Part shown: positions 34,144-43,025 of the stretch, piece after piece
Layout: each line of letters begins with the position of its first letter
Position numbering within the stretch: position 1 is the stretch's first letter
NCBI GenBank assembly: GCA_040289295.1
Contig: PSLA01000011.1
Coordinates: 1 to 64,000, forward strand
Direction of reading: 5' to 3'
Source: J051 sp040289295
GTDB lineage: Bacteria; Armatimonadota; Fimbriimonadia; Fimbriimonadales; ATM1
DNA: 64,000 bases
Notes under the pieces: model-generated
Database searches by the model: none
What the model was told of the DNA's origin: nothing
Seen by the model: the letters and a program-made list of their open reading frames with translations, nothing else
Position numbers and translations under genes: made by a program

Positions 34144-34946
34144 TCTCATTTCGCTCGACCACCCTTCGCGAATCGTTGCGCATGGAGGGCACCGGACTCT
34201 TTTTAGGAAATCGTGCCACTGTTGTGGTGCATCCCGGATCGAGCGGTTTGCGACTCCGTTCCAGCAACGAGTGGATTGAGATAGCGCCTGAACACGTCAC
34301 CACAGCCGAACGCTGCACTGCAGTGGCGGGCGTTCGCCTGGTGGAGCATCTTTTAAGCGCGCTCGGTGGGGCTGGGGTAACCGATGTAGACATCGAGGTT
34401 GACGGTCCGGAAGTTCCGATCCTTGACGGCAGCAGCGCCCCATGGTTTGAGGCAATCCAAGGCATTGGCCTTATCGAGCAGGACCCAACGCGGGCTTTCG
34501 AGGTCGAGCGCGAAGTTACGGTAGCCGAAGGAGACGCTTATGTAAGCGTTGGCCCTGGCGACGGCGTGTTCAGAGCGGTATACGAACGCTACCCGTTTCC
34601 AGGTCGCCTGGAGTTTAGTCATCGCTGGGAGCCTGCCACCTATGGCTTCGAGGTCGCACCGGCACGCACGTTCGCCGCTGAAGAGGACGTTAAGCGCATG
34701 CAATCGGAGGGTCTCCTGTCGGGTGGCACAACGGAGAACGCGCTCGTGTTTGGGCAGACGGGGTATTTTACGGCGTGCCGCTTCGATGACGAGCCGGCTC
34801 GCCACAAGGTGCTTGATTGCATGGGCGACATGATGCTTTGCGGCATTCCGCTTAGATTTCTGAACGCATCAGCGGAGCGAAGCGGTCATCGGCTGCACAT
34901 CGCTGCGGCAAGGGCGCTACGTCTGGCAACACGCCGCTTGGAGTAG
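34140..34946 (+). CDS. lpxC: UDP-3-O-acyl-N-acetylglucosamine deacetylase
   Basis: Zinc deacetylase of the committed lipid A step. The 268-residue protein is shorter than the usual 300. It keeps the active site: Glu69-His70 in VEHLLSAL, His222 and Asp226 in RHKVLDCMGD, and the later His250. GPEVPILDGSSAPW and APARTF are also typical. It is fused to neither fabZ nor another domain, and fabZ follows eight bases later. In some phyla lpxC and fabZ are one protein; here they are separate. Confidence 0.94.
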   Translation: MISFRSTTLRESLRMEGTGLFLGNRATVVVHPGSSGLRLRSSNEWIEIAPEHVTTAERCTAVAGVRLVEHLLSALGGAGVTDVDIEVDGPEVPILDGSSAPWFEAIQGIGLIEQDPTRAFEVEREVTVAEGDAYVSVGPGDGVFRAVYERYPFPGRLEFSHRWEPATYGFEVAPARTFAAEEDVKRMQSEGLLSGGTTENALVFGQTGYFTACRFDDEPARHKVLDCMGDMMLCGIPLRFLNASAERSGHRLHIAAARALRLATRRLE

Positions 34947-34953
34947 GGACAAC

Positions 34954-35391
34954 ATGGACATCCGACAGATACAGAAGTTTCTTCCGCACCGATACCCAAT
35001 GTTGCTTGTTGATCGAATTCTCGAACTCGAGCTTGGGAAGCGGGCGCGGGGCTACAAGAACGTGAGCGCGAACGAAGCGTTCTTCGTTGGGCACTATCCC
35101 GGAATGCCCGTGATGCCCGGCGTGTTGATCCTCGAGTCCATGGCGCAGGTCGGCTCGGTGATTTTGCTGGCTGACGAAAGGTTTGAGGGTTACACGCCGC
35201 TGGTCGCGGGCTTTGATAACGTGAAGTTCAAGCGTCCGGTCTTCCCTGGCGACCGACTGGATACCGAGGTTGAAGCGCTCTGGTTTCGCAAGCAAATGGG
35301 TGCGCTGAAGGCGGTGGCAACGGTCGAAGGCGAGGTGGCTTGCACCGCAGAGATTCTGTACAAAGTGCTGAGCGACGGAGAGACGCTGTGA
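34954..35391 (+). CDS. fabZ: 3-hydroxyacyl-[ACP] dehydratase FabZ
   Basis: Dehydrates beta-hydroxyacyl-ACP in fatty acid elongation and so competes with LpxA for hydroxyacyl-ACP. The 145-residue hot-dog protein has FLPHRYPMLLVDRILEL and the catalytic His47 (GHYPGMPVMPG) and Glu61 (ILESMAQ). Its stop overlaps the GTG start of lpxA. Co-transcription with lpxC and lpxA is common because the pathways share a precursor. Confidence 0.95.
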   Translation: MDIRQIQKFLPHRYPMLLVDRILELELGKRARGYKNVSANEAFFVGHYPGMPVMPGVLILESMAQVGSVILLADERFEGYTPLVAGFDNVKFKRPVFPGDRLDTEVEALWFRKQMGALKAVATVEGEVACTAEILYKVLSDGETL

Positions 35392-36179
35392 GGAAGATCC
35401 ATCCGACCGCCGCCGTGAGCCCTCACGCGGAACTCGGCGAGGGCGTCATTGTTGGCCAGTTCGCCGTTATCGAGCGCGGGTGCATCATCGGAGACGGTTG
35501 CCGTATCGAGGCGCACGCGAGCGTGAGGCGCAATGTTCGGATGGGTAGCAACAACGTTGTTGGACATGGCGCCATCCTTGGCGGTGACCCACAAGACAGA
35601 AAATACGCAGGGGAGGAAACTTACCTCGAGATCGGAAACGACAACATCTTCCGCGAGTTCGTGACACTCCACCGGGCAACCGGAGAGGGCAACAAAACGA
35701 TCGTTGGCAACAATAACTTCTTGATGGCATACTGTCACCTCGGTCACAACGTGGAATTACACGACAACATCACAATGGCTAACAACGTTGGTGTGAGCGG
35801 ACACGTAACCATCGAAGAGGGTGTGAACATCGGGGGACTAACCGGCATCCACCAGTACGTACGCGTTGGCAAGTATGCAATGGTAGGCGGGATGTCTCGC
35901 GTCGTGCGTGACGTCCCTCCTTTCATGCTCACGGAGGGCACACCGCTTCGCGTCTACGACATCAACGCCGTCGGCTTGCGTCGGATGGGCGTTTCAACCG
36001 AGGTACGCCTTGCCCTTCACAAGGCGTGCAAGTTGCTCTTTCGATCGGAGATGGGAATGACGCGCGCCATCGAGGCAGTACGGCGCGAGGTAACCATCAC
36101 GCCTGAGGTGGAGTATCTGCTCAACTTCCTCGAGAACATCGGCAGCGGGCGCTACGGACGCCAGAAACAGCGCGCGTGA
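35388..36179 (+). CDS. lpxA: UDP-N-acetylglucosamine acyltransferase
   Basis: First acyltransferase of lipid A. The 263-residue beta-helix protein starts KIHPTAAVSPHAELGEG, has GGDPQDRKYAGEET and the active-site histidines in MAYCHLGHN (117, 120), and a C-terminal helical domain (NAVGLRRMGVS). The GTG at 35388 overlaps the fabZ stop and gives the family's normal length. The stop overlaps the GTG of lpxB. Confidence 0.95.
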   Translation: MRKIHPTAAVSPHAELGEGVIVGQFAVIERGCIIGDGCRIEAHASVRRNVRMGSNNVVGHGAILGGDPQDRKYAGEETYLEIGNDNIFREFVTLHRATGEGNKTIVGNNNFLMAYCHLGHNVELHDNITMANNVGVSGHVTIEEGVNIGGLTGIHQYVRVGKYAMVGGMSRVVRDVPPFMLTEGTPLRVYDINAVGLRRMGVSTEVRLALHKACKLLFRSEMGMTRAIEAVRREVTITPEVEYLLNFLENIGSGRYGRQKQRA

Positions 36180-37297
36180 GAGGCACCGTACTTCTTTCTG
36201 CCGGCGAGGCGAGCGGTGACGTCGTGGCGTCGCGCCTCCTCCAAGAAATGCGCTCGCTGGGTTTTGACGGCAAGGCGTACGCCGTCGGCGCGGTGCACCT
36301 GAAGGCGGCCCACGCACAACTTCTCGCGGACTCGAGCCGCTGGGGCGCCCTCGGAATCTATCAGTCCCTTCGTATCGCGCCCAGGGTACTCGCGGAGTAT
36401 CGCCACGTGGTGCGCTGGATGCGCGAGAACAAACCCAGTCTAGTCGTTGCCGTGGACTTCGGCTACTTCAACGTGCGCCTGCTACGCCAAGCGAAGAGGC
36501 TTGGGACGAAGACGCTCTACTTCATGCCGCCTGGTAGTTGGCGAAAAGACAAACAAGGTCGAGATGTGCCGAAGGTTGCTGATTATATCGCAACACCGTT
36601 TCTGTGGTCAGCAGAGGTCCTAAGGAAGATGGGCGCACGTGTGGAGTGGGTGGGGCACCCGGTGCTGCAAATCGCAGGCAAGCCTCGCCGCTTGCCGCGC
36701 GAAGGGGTCGCGGTGCTTCCAGGAAGCAGACGGCACGAGGTGGAGCACAATCTACCCGCTATTGCGCAAGCGCTCGAGCGAGTCGGCGAGGTGGCGCACC
36801 CGATACGGCTGGCGCTCGCCCCCACGGCTGACCCAGGAATTGTGCGCTCGATTTGGAACAGAGTTACGAAGCTGCCAGTGGAGTTGCAGACCGGTCCCGC
36901 CGTGGAGACGCTGAAGCGGTGCAGGGCAGCGATCGTATGCTCAGGCACAGCGACACTCGAGTCGGCTGTCGTGAAGACGCCAATGGTCATCGTATATCGC
37001 GGCGACCGAATCATGGAGTTGGAGTACCGCATTCGTAAGCCTCGATTCGACCACATCGGGCTACCTTCAATCCTTCTTGAGCGCAGGGTATGCCCCGAGT
37101 TGATTCAGCGGGACGCGACGCCAGAGCGAATCGCAGAAGAGCTCATTCCTCTGCTTGAGGAAAGCGACCAGCGCAAGGCGCAGCTGCAGGCTTTCGAAGA
37201 ATTACACTCTCTGCTCGGTCCGGCGAACTCCCTTACTCGTACCGCTGAAATCGCCCTCGACCTACTTGCGGGTAGTCTATCAGGAGCATCCAAGTAG
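36176..37297 (+). CDS. lpxB: Lipid-A-disaccharide synthase
   Basis: Glycosyltransferase that joins lipid X and UDP-diacylglucosamine. The 373-residue protein starts TVLLSAGEASGDVVASRLL and contains DFGYFNVRLL, YFMPPGSWRKDK, EWVGHPVLQ, LPGSRRHEVEHNLPAI and CSGTATLESAV, all LpxB signatures. In many LpxB proteins the segment after YF is P.VWAW; here it reads MPPGSWRKDK, a variant. The start is GTG at 36176. The stop overlaps the GTG of the ABC transporter by one base. Confidence 0.92.
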   Translation: MRGTVLLSAGEASGDVVASRLLQEMRSLGFDGKAYAVGAVHLKAAHAQLLADSSRWGALGIYQSLRIAPRVLAEYRHVVRWMRENKPSLVVAVDFGYFNVRLLRQAKRLGTKTLYFMPPGSWRKDKQGRDVPKVADYIATPFLWSAEVLRKMGARVEWVGHPVLQIAGKPRRLPREGVAVLPGSRRHEVEHNLPAIAQALERVGEVAHPIRLALAPTADPGIVRSIWNRVTKLPVELQTGPAVETLKRCRAAIVCSGTATLESAVVKTPMVIVYRGDRIMELEYRIRKPRFDHIGLPSILLERRVCPELIQRDATPERIAEELIPLLEESDQRKAQLQAFEELHSLLGPANSLTRTAEIALDLLAGSLSGASK

Positions 37298-39030
37298 TGC
37301 TCGACCCACGGTTCAAGCATATGCTGCTACAGCAGCGGCGCCTCATCCTGATGGGGCTGCTGTGCGCTTTGTTCGCCGCGGTCATCAACGTCGGAACGGC
37401 GGAACTCATCCGGCGGACGCTAGGAGCAGCGACCGAGGGTAACACGAGGCTGCTCGGGCTGATCTCGCTCTTTGTCATCTTTATCTTTTCAGTCAAGTAC
37501 TGGTTCTCGCGCGGTCAGGCCTATTTTCTTACGCGAGCGGCTCACCGACTCACCGCCGACCTGCGCAAGCGCCTGTTCGGTAAGTTGCAGCAGCTCCCGC
37601 TTGCATACTACAACGAAAAGAAAGTCGGCTCGTTGCAGAGCATCTTGACGAACGATGTCAGCGTTGTGCAAACGGGCCTTCCGCTCGTACGTGACTTTGT
37701 GGATTCGCCGGTGTTGGTTCTGGGCGGCATGGCGTACATGTTTTTCGTGAGTTGGAAGCTGGCGCTCGTTTCGTTGCTGGCGATACCGCCTATTGCGTAC
37801 GTCATCCTGACAACGTCGCGCAGGGTGAGGCGTGATCAAGGCGTTGTGCAGCGCAGCCTCGGGGACATCGGCGCGATCATGCAAGAGTCGCTCAGCGGGG
37901 TTCGCGTCGTCAAGTCTTTCGCCGCCGAGGAACGCGAGACCAAACGATTCGACGACCGCGTGGAGGAGAACTTCGCAGACAATATGCGCGTAGTACGACG
38001 CGTAACTCGACTTCGGCCACTGGTTGAGTTCATTGGCGCGATTGCCGTTGCGGGCATTCTCTGGTATGGGGGATTTCTCGTCGCAATGCAGGAGATTCGC
38101 GTTGAGGGTCTTATGGCGTTTATCTTTGCTGTTGACCGCGTTGTGCGCGGTGCGACGGGGCTGGGCAACATCGGGAACATCATGGCACAGGTTCGAGCCG
38201 CCATTGACCGGATCTACTCGGAAGTGCTGGATGCGACACCGGAAACCATTGATGAGAACGCAACGCTCACCATCGCCAACCCACGGGGGCACATACGGTT
38301 CCTGGGCGTTGGTTTCGTGTATCCGGACGGAACCCGCGCACTCGAAGACATCAATCTCGACATCAAGCCCGGATCATCAGTCGCTTTCGTTGGCAGCAGC
38401 GGCGCGGGCAAAAGTACCCTAGCTGATCTCTTACTTAAGTTCTATAAGCCAACCGAGGGAATCATCGAATTCGACAGTACCGACATCAGCGAGCTGAACA
38501 CGCGCTGGCTCCGCGAGAGGTTCGGCGTTGTTCCGCAGCAGACGCTCCTCTTCGCGGGAACTGTCGCTGAGAACATTACTTTCGGCAAGCCCGACGCGAC
38601 GATGGACCAGATACGGCAAGCCGCCGAAAGGGCCCACGCACTCGAATTCATCGAAGCGATGCCAAACGGCTTTGACACGATGCTAGGGGAACGCGGCGTC
38701 CGGCTCTCGGGGGGAGAGATGCAACGCATCGCCATCGCCCGCGCATTGTTGGTCGACCCCACCGTGCTGCTACTCGACGAGGCGACTTCCGCCCTTGACG
38801 CCGTGAGCGAAAGGAAGGTGCAGGAGGCGCTCGACCAGGTGATGCATGAGCGTACCACCATCCTCATCGCTCACCGCCTTACGACCGCCGCACGTGCCGA
38901 TCGAATAGTGGTGCTCCATCGTGGACGCGTCGTCGAGGTCGGCTCTCACGATGCGCTTATGCGCCAGAACGGCTATTACGCCAAAATGTATCATGCCTTT
39001 AGCGAAGGCATCTTCGATGGGAGCCTATAA
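37297..39030 (+). CDS. msbA: MsbA-type lipid A flippase (ABC exporter)
   Basis: A 577-residue half-transporter with six membrane helices (residues about 1-310) and an ATPase domain. Walker A is GSSGAGKST, the signature LSGGEMQR, Walker B VLLLDEATSALD, and the switch histidine is in LIAHRLTT. The position right after lpxB makes lipid A core the likely substrate. The GTG start at 37297 overlaps the lpxB stop. It is the last gene of the envelope run; a 187-bp gap with a repeat pair follows. Confidence 0.9.
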   Translation: MLDPRFKHMLLQQRRLILMGLLCALFAAVINVGTAELIRRTLGAATEGNTRLLGLISLFVIFIFSVKYWFSRGQAYFLTRAAHRLTADLRKRLFGKLQQLPLAYYNEKKVGSLQSILTNDVSVVQTGLPLVRDFVDSPVLVLGGMAYMFFVSWKLALVSLLAIPPIAYVILTTSRRVRRDQGVVQRSLGDIGAIMQESLSGVRVVKSFAAEERETKRFDDRVEENFADNMRVVRRVTRLRPLVEFIGAIAVAGILWYGGFLVAMQEIRVEGLMAFIFAVDRVVRGATGLGNIGNIMAQVRAAIDRIYSEVLDATPETIDENATLTIANPRGHIRFLGVGFVYPDGTRALEDINLDIKPGSSVAFVGSSGAGKSTLADLLLKFYKPTEGIIEFDSTDISELNTRWLRERFGVVPQQTLLFAGTVAENITFGKPDATMDQIRQAAERAHALEFIEAMPNGFDTMLGERGVRLSGGEMQRIAIARALLVDPTVLLLDEATSALDAVSERKVQEALDQVMHERTTILIAHRLTTAARADRIVVLHRGRVVEVGSHDALMRQNGYYAKMYHAFSEGIFDGSL

Positions 39031-39082
39031 CATCGTCCCACAGAAACGTAAGCGCTCCAGAGTCCGACAACGTTGCCCAAGG

Positions 39083-39132
39083 GGGAGCGAGCGTCCTCAC
39101 GAGCCTTAGGGAGCGCGAGCGTCCTCGCGAGC
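39083..39132. repeat. Two copies of the dispersed GC-rich repeat
   Basis: GGGAGCGAGCGTCCTCACGAGC and TTAGGGAGCGCGAGCGTCCTCGCGAGC (39083-39104 and 39107-39132) are near-identical tandem copies of a short repeat found elsewhere at 55487, 60344, 61227, 61257 and 61714. They lie between the convergent msbA and fumarylacetoacetase genes. Confidence 0.7.
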
Positions 39133-39217
39133 ATCAATGTACCGGCGCAGTTCTAAGCGGAACAATCCGTGCCGCTCCTACACTCTTGTTCCCCCCGCAC
39201 TCGGCTGATGGAGAGCG

Positions 39218-40489
39218 CTACGGTTCGATTGCCGGGAGAACGGTTCCCTCGCACTCGCCGAAGCCCACCCGGTAGCCATCGCCCTGACACCAACCGCGCA
39301 GGATCACGCTATCGCCGTCGCTGAGGAACGCGCGTTGCTCGCCTGTCTCTTCGAGGCGAATTGGTCTCTCCCCGCGCCAAGCAAGTTCAAGCATCGACCC
39401 GTAGGAATCAGGCGCCTCTCCGCTCACGGTGCCAGATGCGTAGAGGTCGCCGACGCGCACGTTCGTTCCGTTTACGCTTTGGTGGGCGAGTTGCTGAGGA
39501 ATCGTCCAATACATGTGGCGAAAGTTCGTCTTTGATATCCGCTGAAGACGGGTCATCTGTTCGCTCTTCAGCCATACTTCCAGCTCGATGTCAATGGCCC
39601 ATTTGTCGTCGCAGCGCAAGTAGGGTAGCACCTGCGGCTCTTGCGGCGGAGGCTCGACGAAGAACGGTTCAAGCGCATCGAGCGTGACAACCCACGGGCT
39701 GATCGTGGTCGCAAAGGACTTGGCGAGGAACGGCCCAAGCGGCTGATACTCCCATTTCTGGATGTCCCGTGCCGACCAATCGTTGAGCAACACCAGCCCG
39801 AAAACGTAGTCCCTAGCCTCGGCGGTCGAAATCCGGTTTCCCAGCGGGTTGTTCTTCCCGGTGAAGAACCCCACCTCGAGTTCGAAGTCAAGTGCTCGCG
39901 TCGGCCCGAAGACAGGGGCATCCACTGAATCAGGCTTCGTCTGTCCAAGTGGGCGATGAAACTTCGTTCCGGACACGACGACGCTTGACGCGCGGCCGTT
40001 GTATCCCACCGGCAGGTGTTTCCAGTTCGGCATCAGCGGGTTGTCCGGTCGAAACATGCGGCCAACGTTCGTTGCGTGCTGCTCGGAGGAGTAGAAGTCA
40101 ACGTAGTCGCCGATCGCAAACGGAAGGGCGGGCCGCGTTTCAGCCATTGGGATCAAGCACTCCTCGCGCAGTTCCGCGTCGTCGCGCAGGTCCGGAGTGT
40201 TCGCCGCGAGGAGCCGTTGCACGTTTGCGCGTACCGCTCTCCATGCCGTCGGTCCGAGACTGACGAAGCGATTCAGCTTGGCTCGATTGAAAATGCTTGC
40301 GGGCGCGCCGACGTTGAATCGCCGTGCAAGAGCCGCCAGATCAAGAACGAACTCGCCAACGGCTATTCCAACCCGACGGTGCTTGCCTCGCGGCGAGAAG
40401 ATACCGAACGGCAGGTTGTGGATGGAGAAATCGCAGTCTTCGGGGATATCAAGCCACGACTTCAACTTAGGATCGTGACCATCACGCAT
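39218..40489 (-). CDS. Fumarylacetoacetase (FAH family)
   Basis: Last enzyme of tyrosine breakdown, cleaving fumarylacetoacetate to fumarate and acetoacetate. The 423-residue protein has the N-terminal SH3-like domain (FSIHNLPFGIFSP) and the catalytic domain DYVDFYSSEQHATNVGRMFR. LDFELEVGFFTG (metal-binding acidic residues), NDWSARDIQKWEYQPLGPF, and KSFATTISPWVV follow. The ATG at 40489 fits the family length of about 420. It overlaps an unknown gene by eight bases. No homogentisate dioxygenase is in the window, so the rest of the pathway must be elsewhere. Confidence 0.93.
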   Translation of the reverse strand: MRDGHDPKLKSWLDIPEDCDFSIHNLPFGIFSPRGKHRRVGIAVGEFVLDLAALARRFNVGAPASIFNRAKLNRFVSLGPTAWRAVRANVQRLLAANTPDLRDDAELREECLIPMAETRPALPFAIGDYVDFYSSEQHATNVGRMFRPDNPLMPNWKHLPVGYNGRASSVVVSGTKFHRPLGQTKPDSVDAPVFGPTRALDFELEVGFFTGKNNPLGNRISTAEARDYVFGLVLLNDWSARDIQKWEYQPLGPFLAKSFATTISPWVVTLDALEPFFVEPPPQEPQVLPYLRCDDKWAIDIELEVWLKSEQMTRLQRISKTNFRHMYWTIPQQLAHQSVNGTNVRVGDLYASGTVSGEAPDSYGSMLELAWRGERPIRLEETGEQRAFLSDGDSVILRGWCQGDGYRVGFGECEGTVLPAIEP

Positions 40490-41399
40490 CGCCGACGACC
40501 TCCGGTGCAGCGTCCTTCCAAAGCCCAAGCGCTTCGAGAGCCTGAATCGGCTCATCCACCGAGCACGAGCCGAAACTGCGAACGAGCGAGCGGGCGTCAC
40601 GGATCTGCTCTACGGTGAGGTGCTTGTCCTTCCATCGAATGGATTCATGGTCAAAAGCGAACGCGCTCGGTTCCGTCTCGGTCAGCAGCTCCACCAACTC
40701 GTTCTCGTCGGTGACCGTTCTTGTGAAAGCAAACATGCCACCCAGCAATGCGTTCAAGAAGCCGAACAGGTGCGCGCCGACATCTTTGTCGAAGTGGTAG
40801 GTCGCTTGGTGCAAACCGGCGGTGAATTTTATTGGCAGCGACCTGTGTGCGCACTCGATGAGGAACTGTGCCACCGCCTCGGGCGAAGGAATTAGGTCGG
40901 GAGTCGTACCGCCCGTGCGCAGTTTTGCCATAAAGCGCCCGTCCTCGCGAATCGCATCCAGGGCAGCCGGCAGCGCATCGCGCCACCCTTCAACGACGGG
41001 CACTTCGAGAAACGCGTGCACGCCCGCCTCTATGCGGCAGCGAGCGAGTAATTCTGCCACTTCCCGGCGTTCGACACTCAGCGGCGGGATCTTGCCTTCC
41101 CATCCTCGGTATCGCACTCCATCGAGCGAGCGCACATGCTCGATGCTTTGAAGGGCCTCATCAGAGTCAGGCGTATCAGTCGAGAGGAGGATTAACTCGA
41201 GCGGGCGGCTACGCCGGGAAGCCTCGAACTCGCCCAGCCTGTTGGACGGGCAGATGAACCCGGTTACGATCCACGCCTCAGCGCCGGTGACATGGCGGAG
41301 GTACTCCTCCACCGCGTCGCTCATCGAAAGCGACGCCGGTGGAAACAGCCCTGCGTAATCGATAACTTTCGCGAGTAGCGAACGTACCGATGCGAACAT
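40482..41399 (-). CDS. Unknown protein coupled to fumarylacetoacetase
   Basis: A 305-residue soluble protein with alpha/beta periodicity suggestive of a barrel: FASVRSLLAKVIDYAGLFPP at the start, LLSTDTPDSDEALQSIEHVR, then PIKFTAGLHQATYHFDKDVG and FGFLNALLGGMFAFT. The KFTAGLH..., GFLN pattern recurs in uncharacterised proteins of other environmental bacteria, as I recall. No function is assigned. It sits between a PepC-type peptidase (gap of four bases) and fumarylacetoacetase (overlap of eight), so it may act in aromatic amino acid or peptide catabolism. Confidence 0.65.
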   Translation of the reverse strand: MFASVRSLLAKVIDYAGLFPPASLSMSDAVEEYLRHVTGAEAWIVTGFICPSNRLGEFEASRRSRPLELILLSTDTPDSDEALQSIEHVRSLDGVRYRGWEGKIPPLSVERREVAELLARCRIEAGVHAFLEVPVVEGWRDALPAALDAIREDGRFMAKLRTGGTTPDLIPSPEAVAQFLIECAHRSLPIKFTAGLHQATYHFDKDVGAHLFGFLNALLGGMFAFTRTVTDENELVELLTETEPSAFAFDHESIRWKDKHLTVEQIRDARSLVRSFGSCSVDEPIQALEALGLWKDAAPEVVGDA

Positions 41400-41403
41400 C
41401 CGA

Positions 41404-42825
41404 CTACTTCCTTCCTTCTCTGGCGAGAGCGCCCATCGGATCCCACGGTGGAAGAGCGACCGGCTCCTCGCCGAGAACTTTGCGCAAGGGCTTCGGCAAG
41501 AGCGCGACGTCCGCGGCGACTTCATACACGTACTCGTCAAACCACTCATCGGACATGACGAGGTAGCCCTTGTCGCCGCTTTCTTGGCCCCAGCTGTTTT
41601 CGACGCGCCAATAAGTAGGATTGCCATCGTCGTCGAGGTTGAAGCCTGCGAGCACCATGGCGTGATTCATCATGCTGTCGCGATAATCGAGGCGCGATGC
41701 CTTGTCGAGTTGGATCTCGCAGCCGTACAGCGCTTCAAAGTCGAAGATGGAGGTGTCCAGCACGCCGAGTTCGCGCTCGAGGTATTTGCCGACATCGCAA
41801 CCGAACCATACCGGTTCGCCCTTCTTGATCATCGCGATCGCCACTTGCTTAAGCACTTTGATCTCAGTGTTTAGGTACCTAACGATCCGCCCGCCGACCA
41901 CGTTGCCGAGATACTCGACGGTGTACATCGTATTCATGCGCTTGGAAGGCTGGGGGCAGTGAATCAAGCAAACCTTGTCCTCAATCGTATCGGAGAGGTA
42001 CTCGATGAAGAACTCCTGCGGCGTCATCCAGCCCCTGCGATGGAACTTCCCCGCCTTGTCCCTCCATTGCCAGAAGAACTGAGTGGGCGGATCGCCGAGG
42101 TGGATGGAGAGGATGCGATACACTGTCTCGAGCATCTGCCGCTTATGCTTGCGAAGTTCGCGCTTCGTAGCTCCGGCAGCAGCGCCTCGCCTCAACTCCA
42201 TCGCGAACTCGCGCAGCTTCGACGTGAGGAACGCGTTCATCGCACCCGAGTTGCCGCTGCTCTCCACTTCGGGCATCACTGACTTGGGAACGACGCCGTA
42301 CTTCTCGATGAGGTTGACGAACATGTCCCACTGGCCGCCGTCCTGAATCGGGTCCGTAAGGATGAAATCGAGCAGCCGACTGCCAACCGGCTCGTCGAGC
42401 GTTTGCAACACGCTCTCGAGAAAGTAGTTTGACTTTTCCAACTTGTCCCAAAACATGAGGTAAGCCTGAGACAGTTCGAAGTCAGGCTTCAGTTTCAGAT
42501 TCTCTATAAGTTGCGCTCGCATTGTGTTCAAACCCGCAAACAGCCAGCAGCGGCCGCTGCGCATCTGGTTCGTTGCCTCGCCGGTCTTTGCAACGTGGCT
42601 GAACGTGTGGCTGATCTTGGTTACCGCTTCACGGTTCAGTGCGACTTGCAGCGCGGGATTACGTGTTACCGCGTTACGAGCAAGCCGGTTCTTGTCATCC
42701 GCCACGAAGTTCCGTCGGAAGCCGCTGATGTGTGCCTGAGTCAGGGTGCCTGCGGCGGGAACGCCATTACGATTGGCGGTGGCGGCGGATGGTTTCGTTG
42801 CTCTCTTTCGGGTTTTGGTTGCCAT
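41404..42825 (-). CDS. pepC: Aminopeptidase C / bleomycin hydrolase (peptidase C1B)
   Basis: A 473-residue papain-fold aminopeptidase. The catalytic residues are Gln87 (TNQMRSGRC), Cys93 in GRCWLFAGLN, His388 in NHAMVLAGF and Asn410 in VENSWG. The hexameric ring and C-terminal self-compartmentalising tail are features of the family. There is no signal peptide. A lysine/alanine-rich 25-residue N-terminal extension is probably disordered. The ATG at 42825 is nine bases after a minus-strand TATAAA. It heads the operon with the unknown protein and fumarylacetoacetase. Confidence 0.93.
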   Translation of the reverse strand: MATKTRKRATKPSAATANRNGVPAAGTLTQAHISGFRRNFVADDKNRLARNAVTRNPALQVALNREAVTKISHTFSHVAKTGEATNQMRSGRCWLFAGLNTMRAQLIENLKLKPDFELSQAYLMFWDKLEKSNYFLESVLQTLDEPVGSRLLDFILTDPIQDGGQWDMFVNLIEKYGVVPKSVMPEVESSGNSGAMNAFLTSKLREFAMELRRGAAAGATKRELRKHKRQMLETVYRILSIHLGDPPTQFFWQWRDKAGKFHRRGWMTPQEFFIEYLSDTIEDKVCLIHCPQPSKRMNTMYTVEYLGNVVGGRIVRYLNTEIKVLKQVAIAMIKKGEPVWFGCDVGKYLERELGVLDTSIFDFEALYGCEIQLDKASRLDYRDSMMNHAMVLAGFNLDDDGNPTYWRVENSWGQESGDKGYLVMSDEWFDEYVYEVAADVALLPKPLRKVLGEEPVALPPWDPMGALAREGRK

Positions 42826-42834
42826 TACAGGCCC

Positions 42835-42840
42835 TTTATA
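42835..42840 (-). promoter_or_regulatory. -10-like TATAAA before pepC, short leader
   Basis: On the minus strand TATAAA is followed by nine bases and the pepC ATG, so the leader would be only two or three bases. There is no Shine-Dalgarno sequence. Confidence 0.4.
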
Positions 42841-42879
42841 CCGGTCGCGGTGGCGTCGGGTAAACTCCCGTGTACCCGT

Positions 42880-42956
42880 GGCGGTAGTAGCTCAGGGGCT
42901 AGAGCGCCTGATTGTGGTTCAGGAGGTCGTGGGTTCAAGTCCCATCTGCCGCCCCA
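42880..42956 (+). tRNA. tRNA-His (GTG anticodon), with encoded G-1 and CCA
   Basis: The cloverleaf fits throughout. The acceptor arm GCGGTAG pairs with CTGCCGC (one G-U pair). The D arm is GCTC...GAGC. The anticodon stem CCTGA/TCAGG holds the loop TTGTGGT with anticodon GTG. The T arm is GTGGGTTCAAGTCCCAT. The extra G at 42880 opposite C73 (42953) is the histidine identity element. CCA is encoded at 42954-42956. It lies divergent from pepC and convergent with the YHS lipoprotein gene. Confidence 0.95.
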
Positions 42957-42977
42957 TCCATGTCGTGTAAAAGCGAA

Positions 42978-43003
42978 AGCCGGGCATTGTAACACACCCG
43001 GCT
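42978..43003. terminator. Hairpin terminator between tRNA-His and the YHS lipoprotein gene
   Basis: AGCCGGG and CCCGGCT form a 7-bp GC-rich stem with a 12-base loop. On the minus strand it is followed by a T-rich stretch (GCTTTCGCTTTTAC). On the plus strand ATTTTAG follows ten bases later. It probably serves both convergent transcripts. Confidence 0.6.
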
Positions 43004-43025
43004 CCGAGGCTGATTTTAGCGGACG

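Noticed and set aside
34140..35391. lpxC-fabZ fusion gene
   Set aside because: A TAG stop and an eight-base gap separate them, and each has its own start, so they are separate proteins here.
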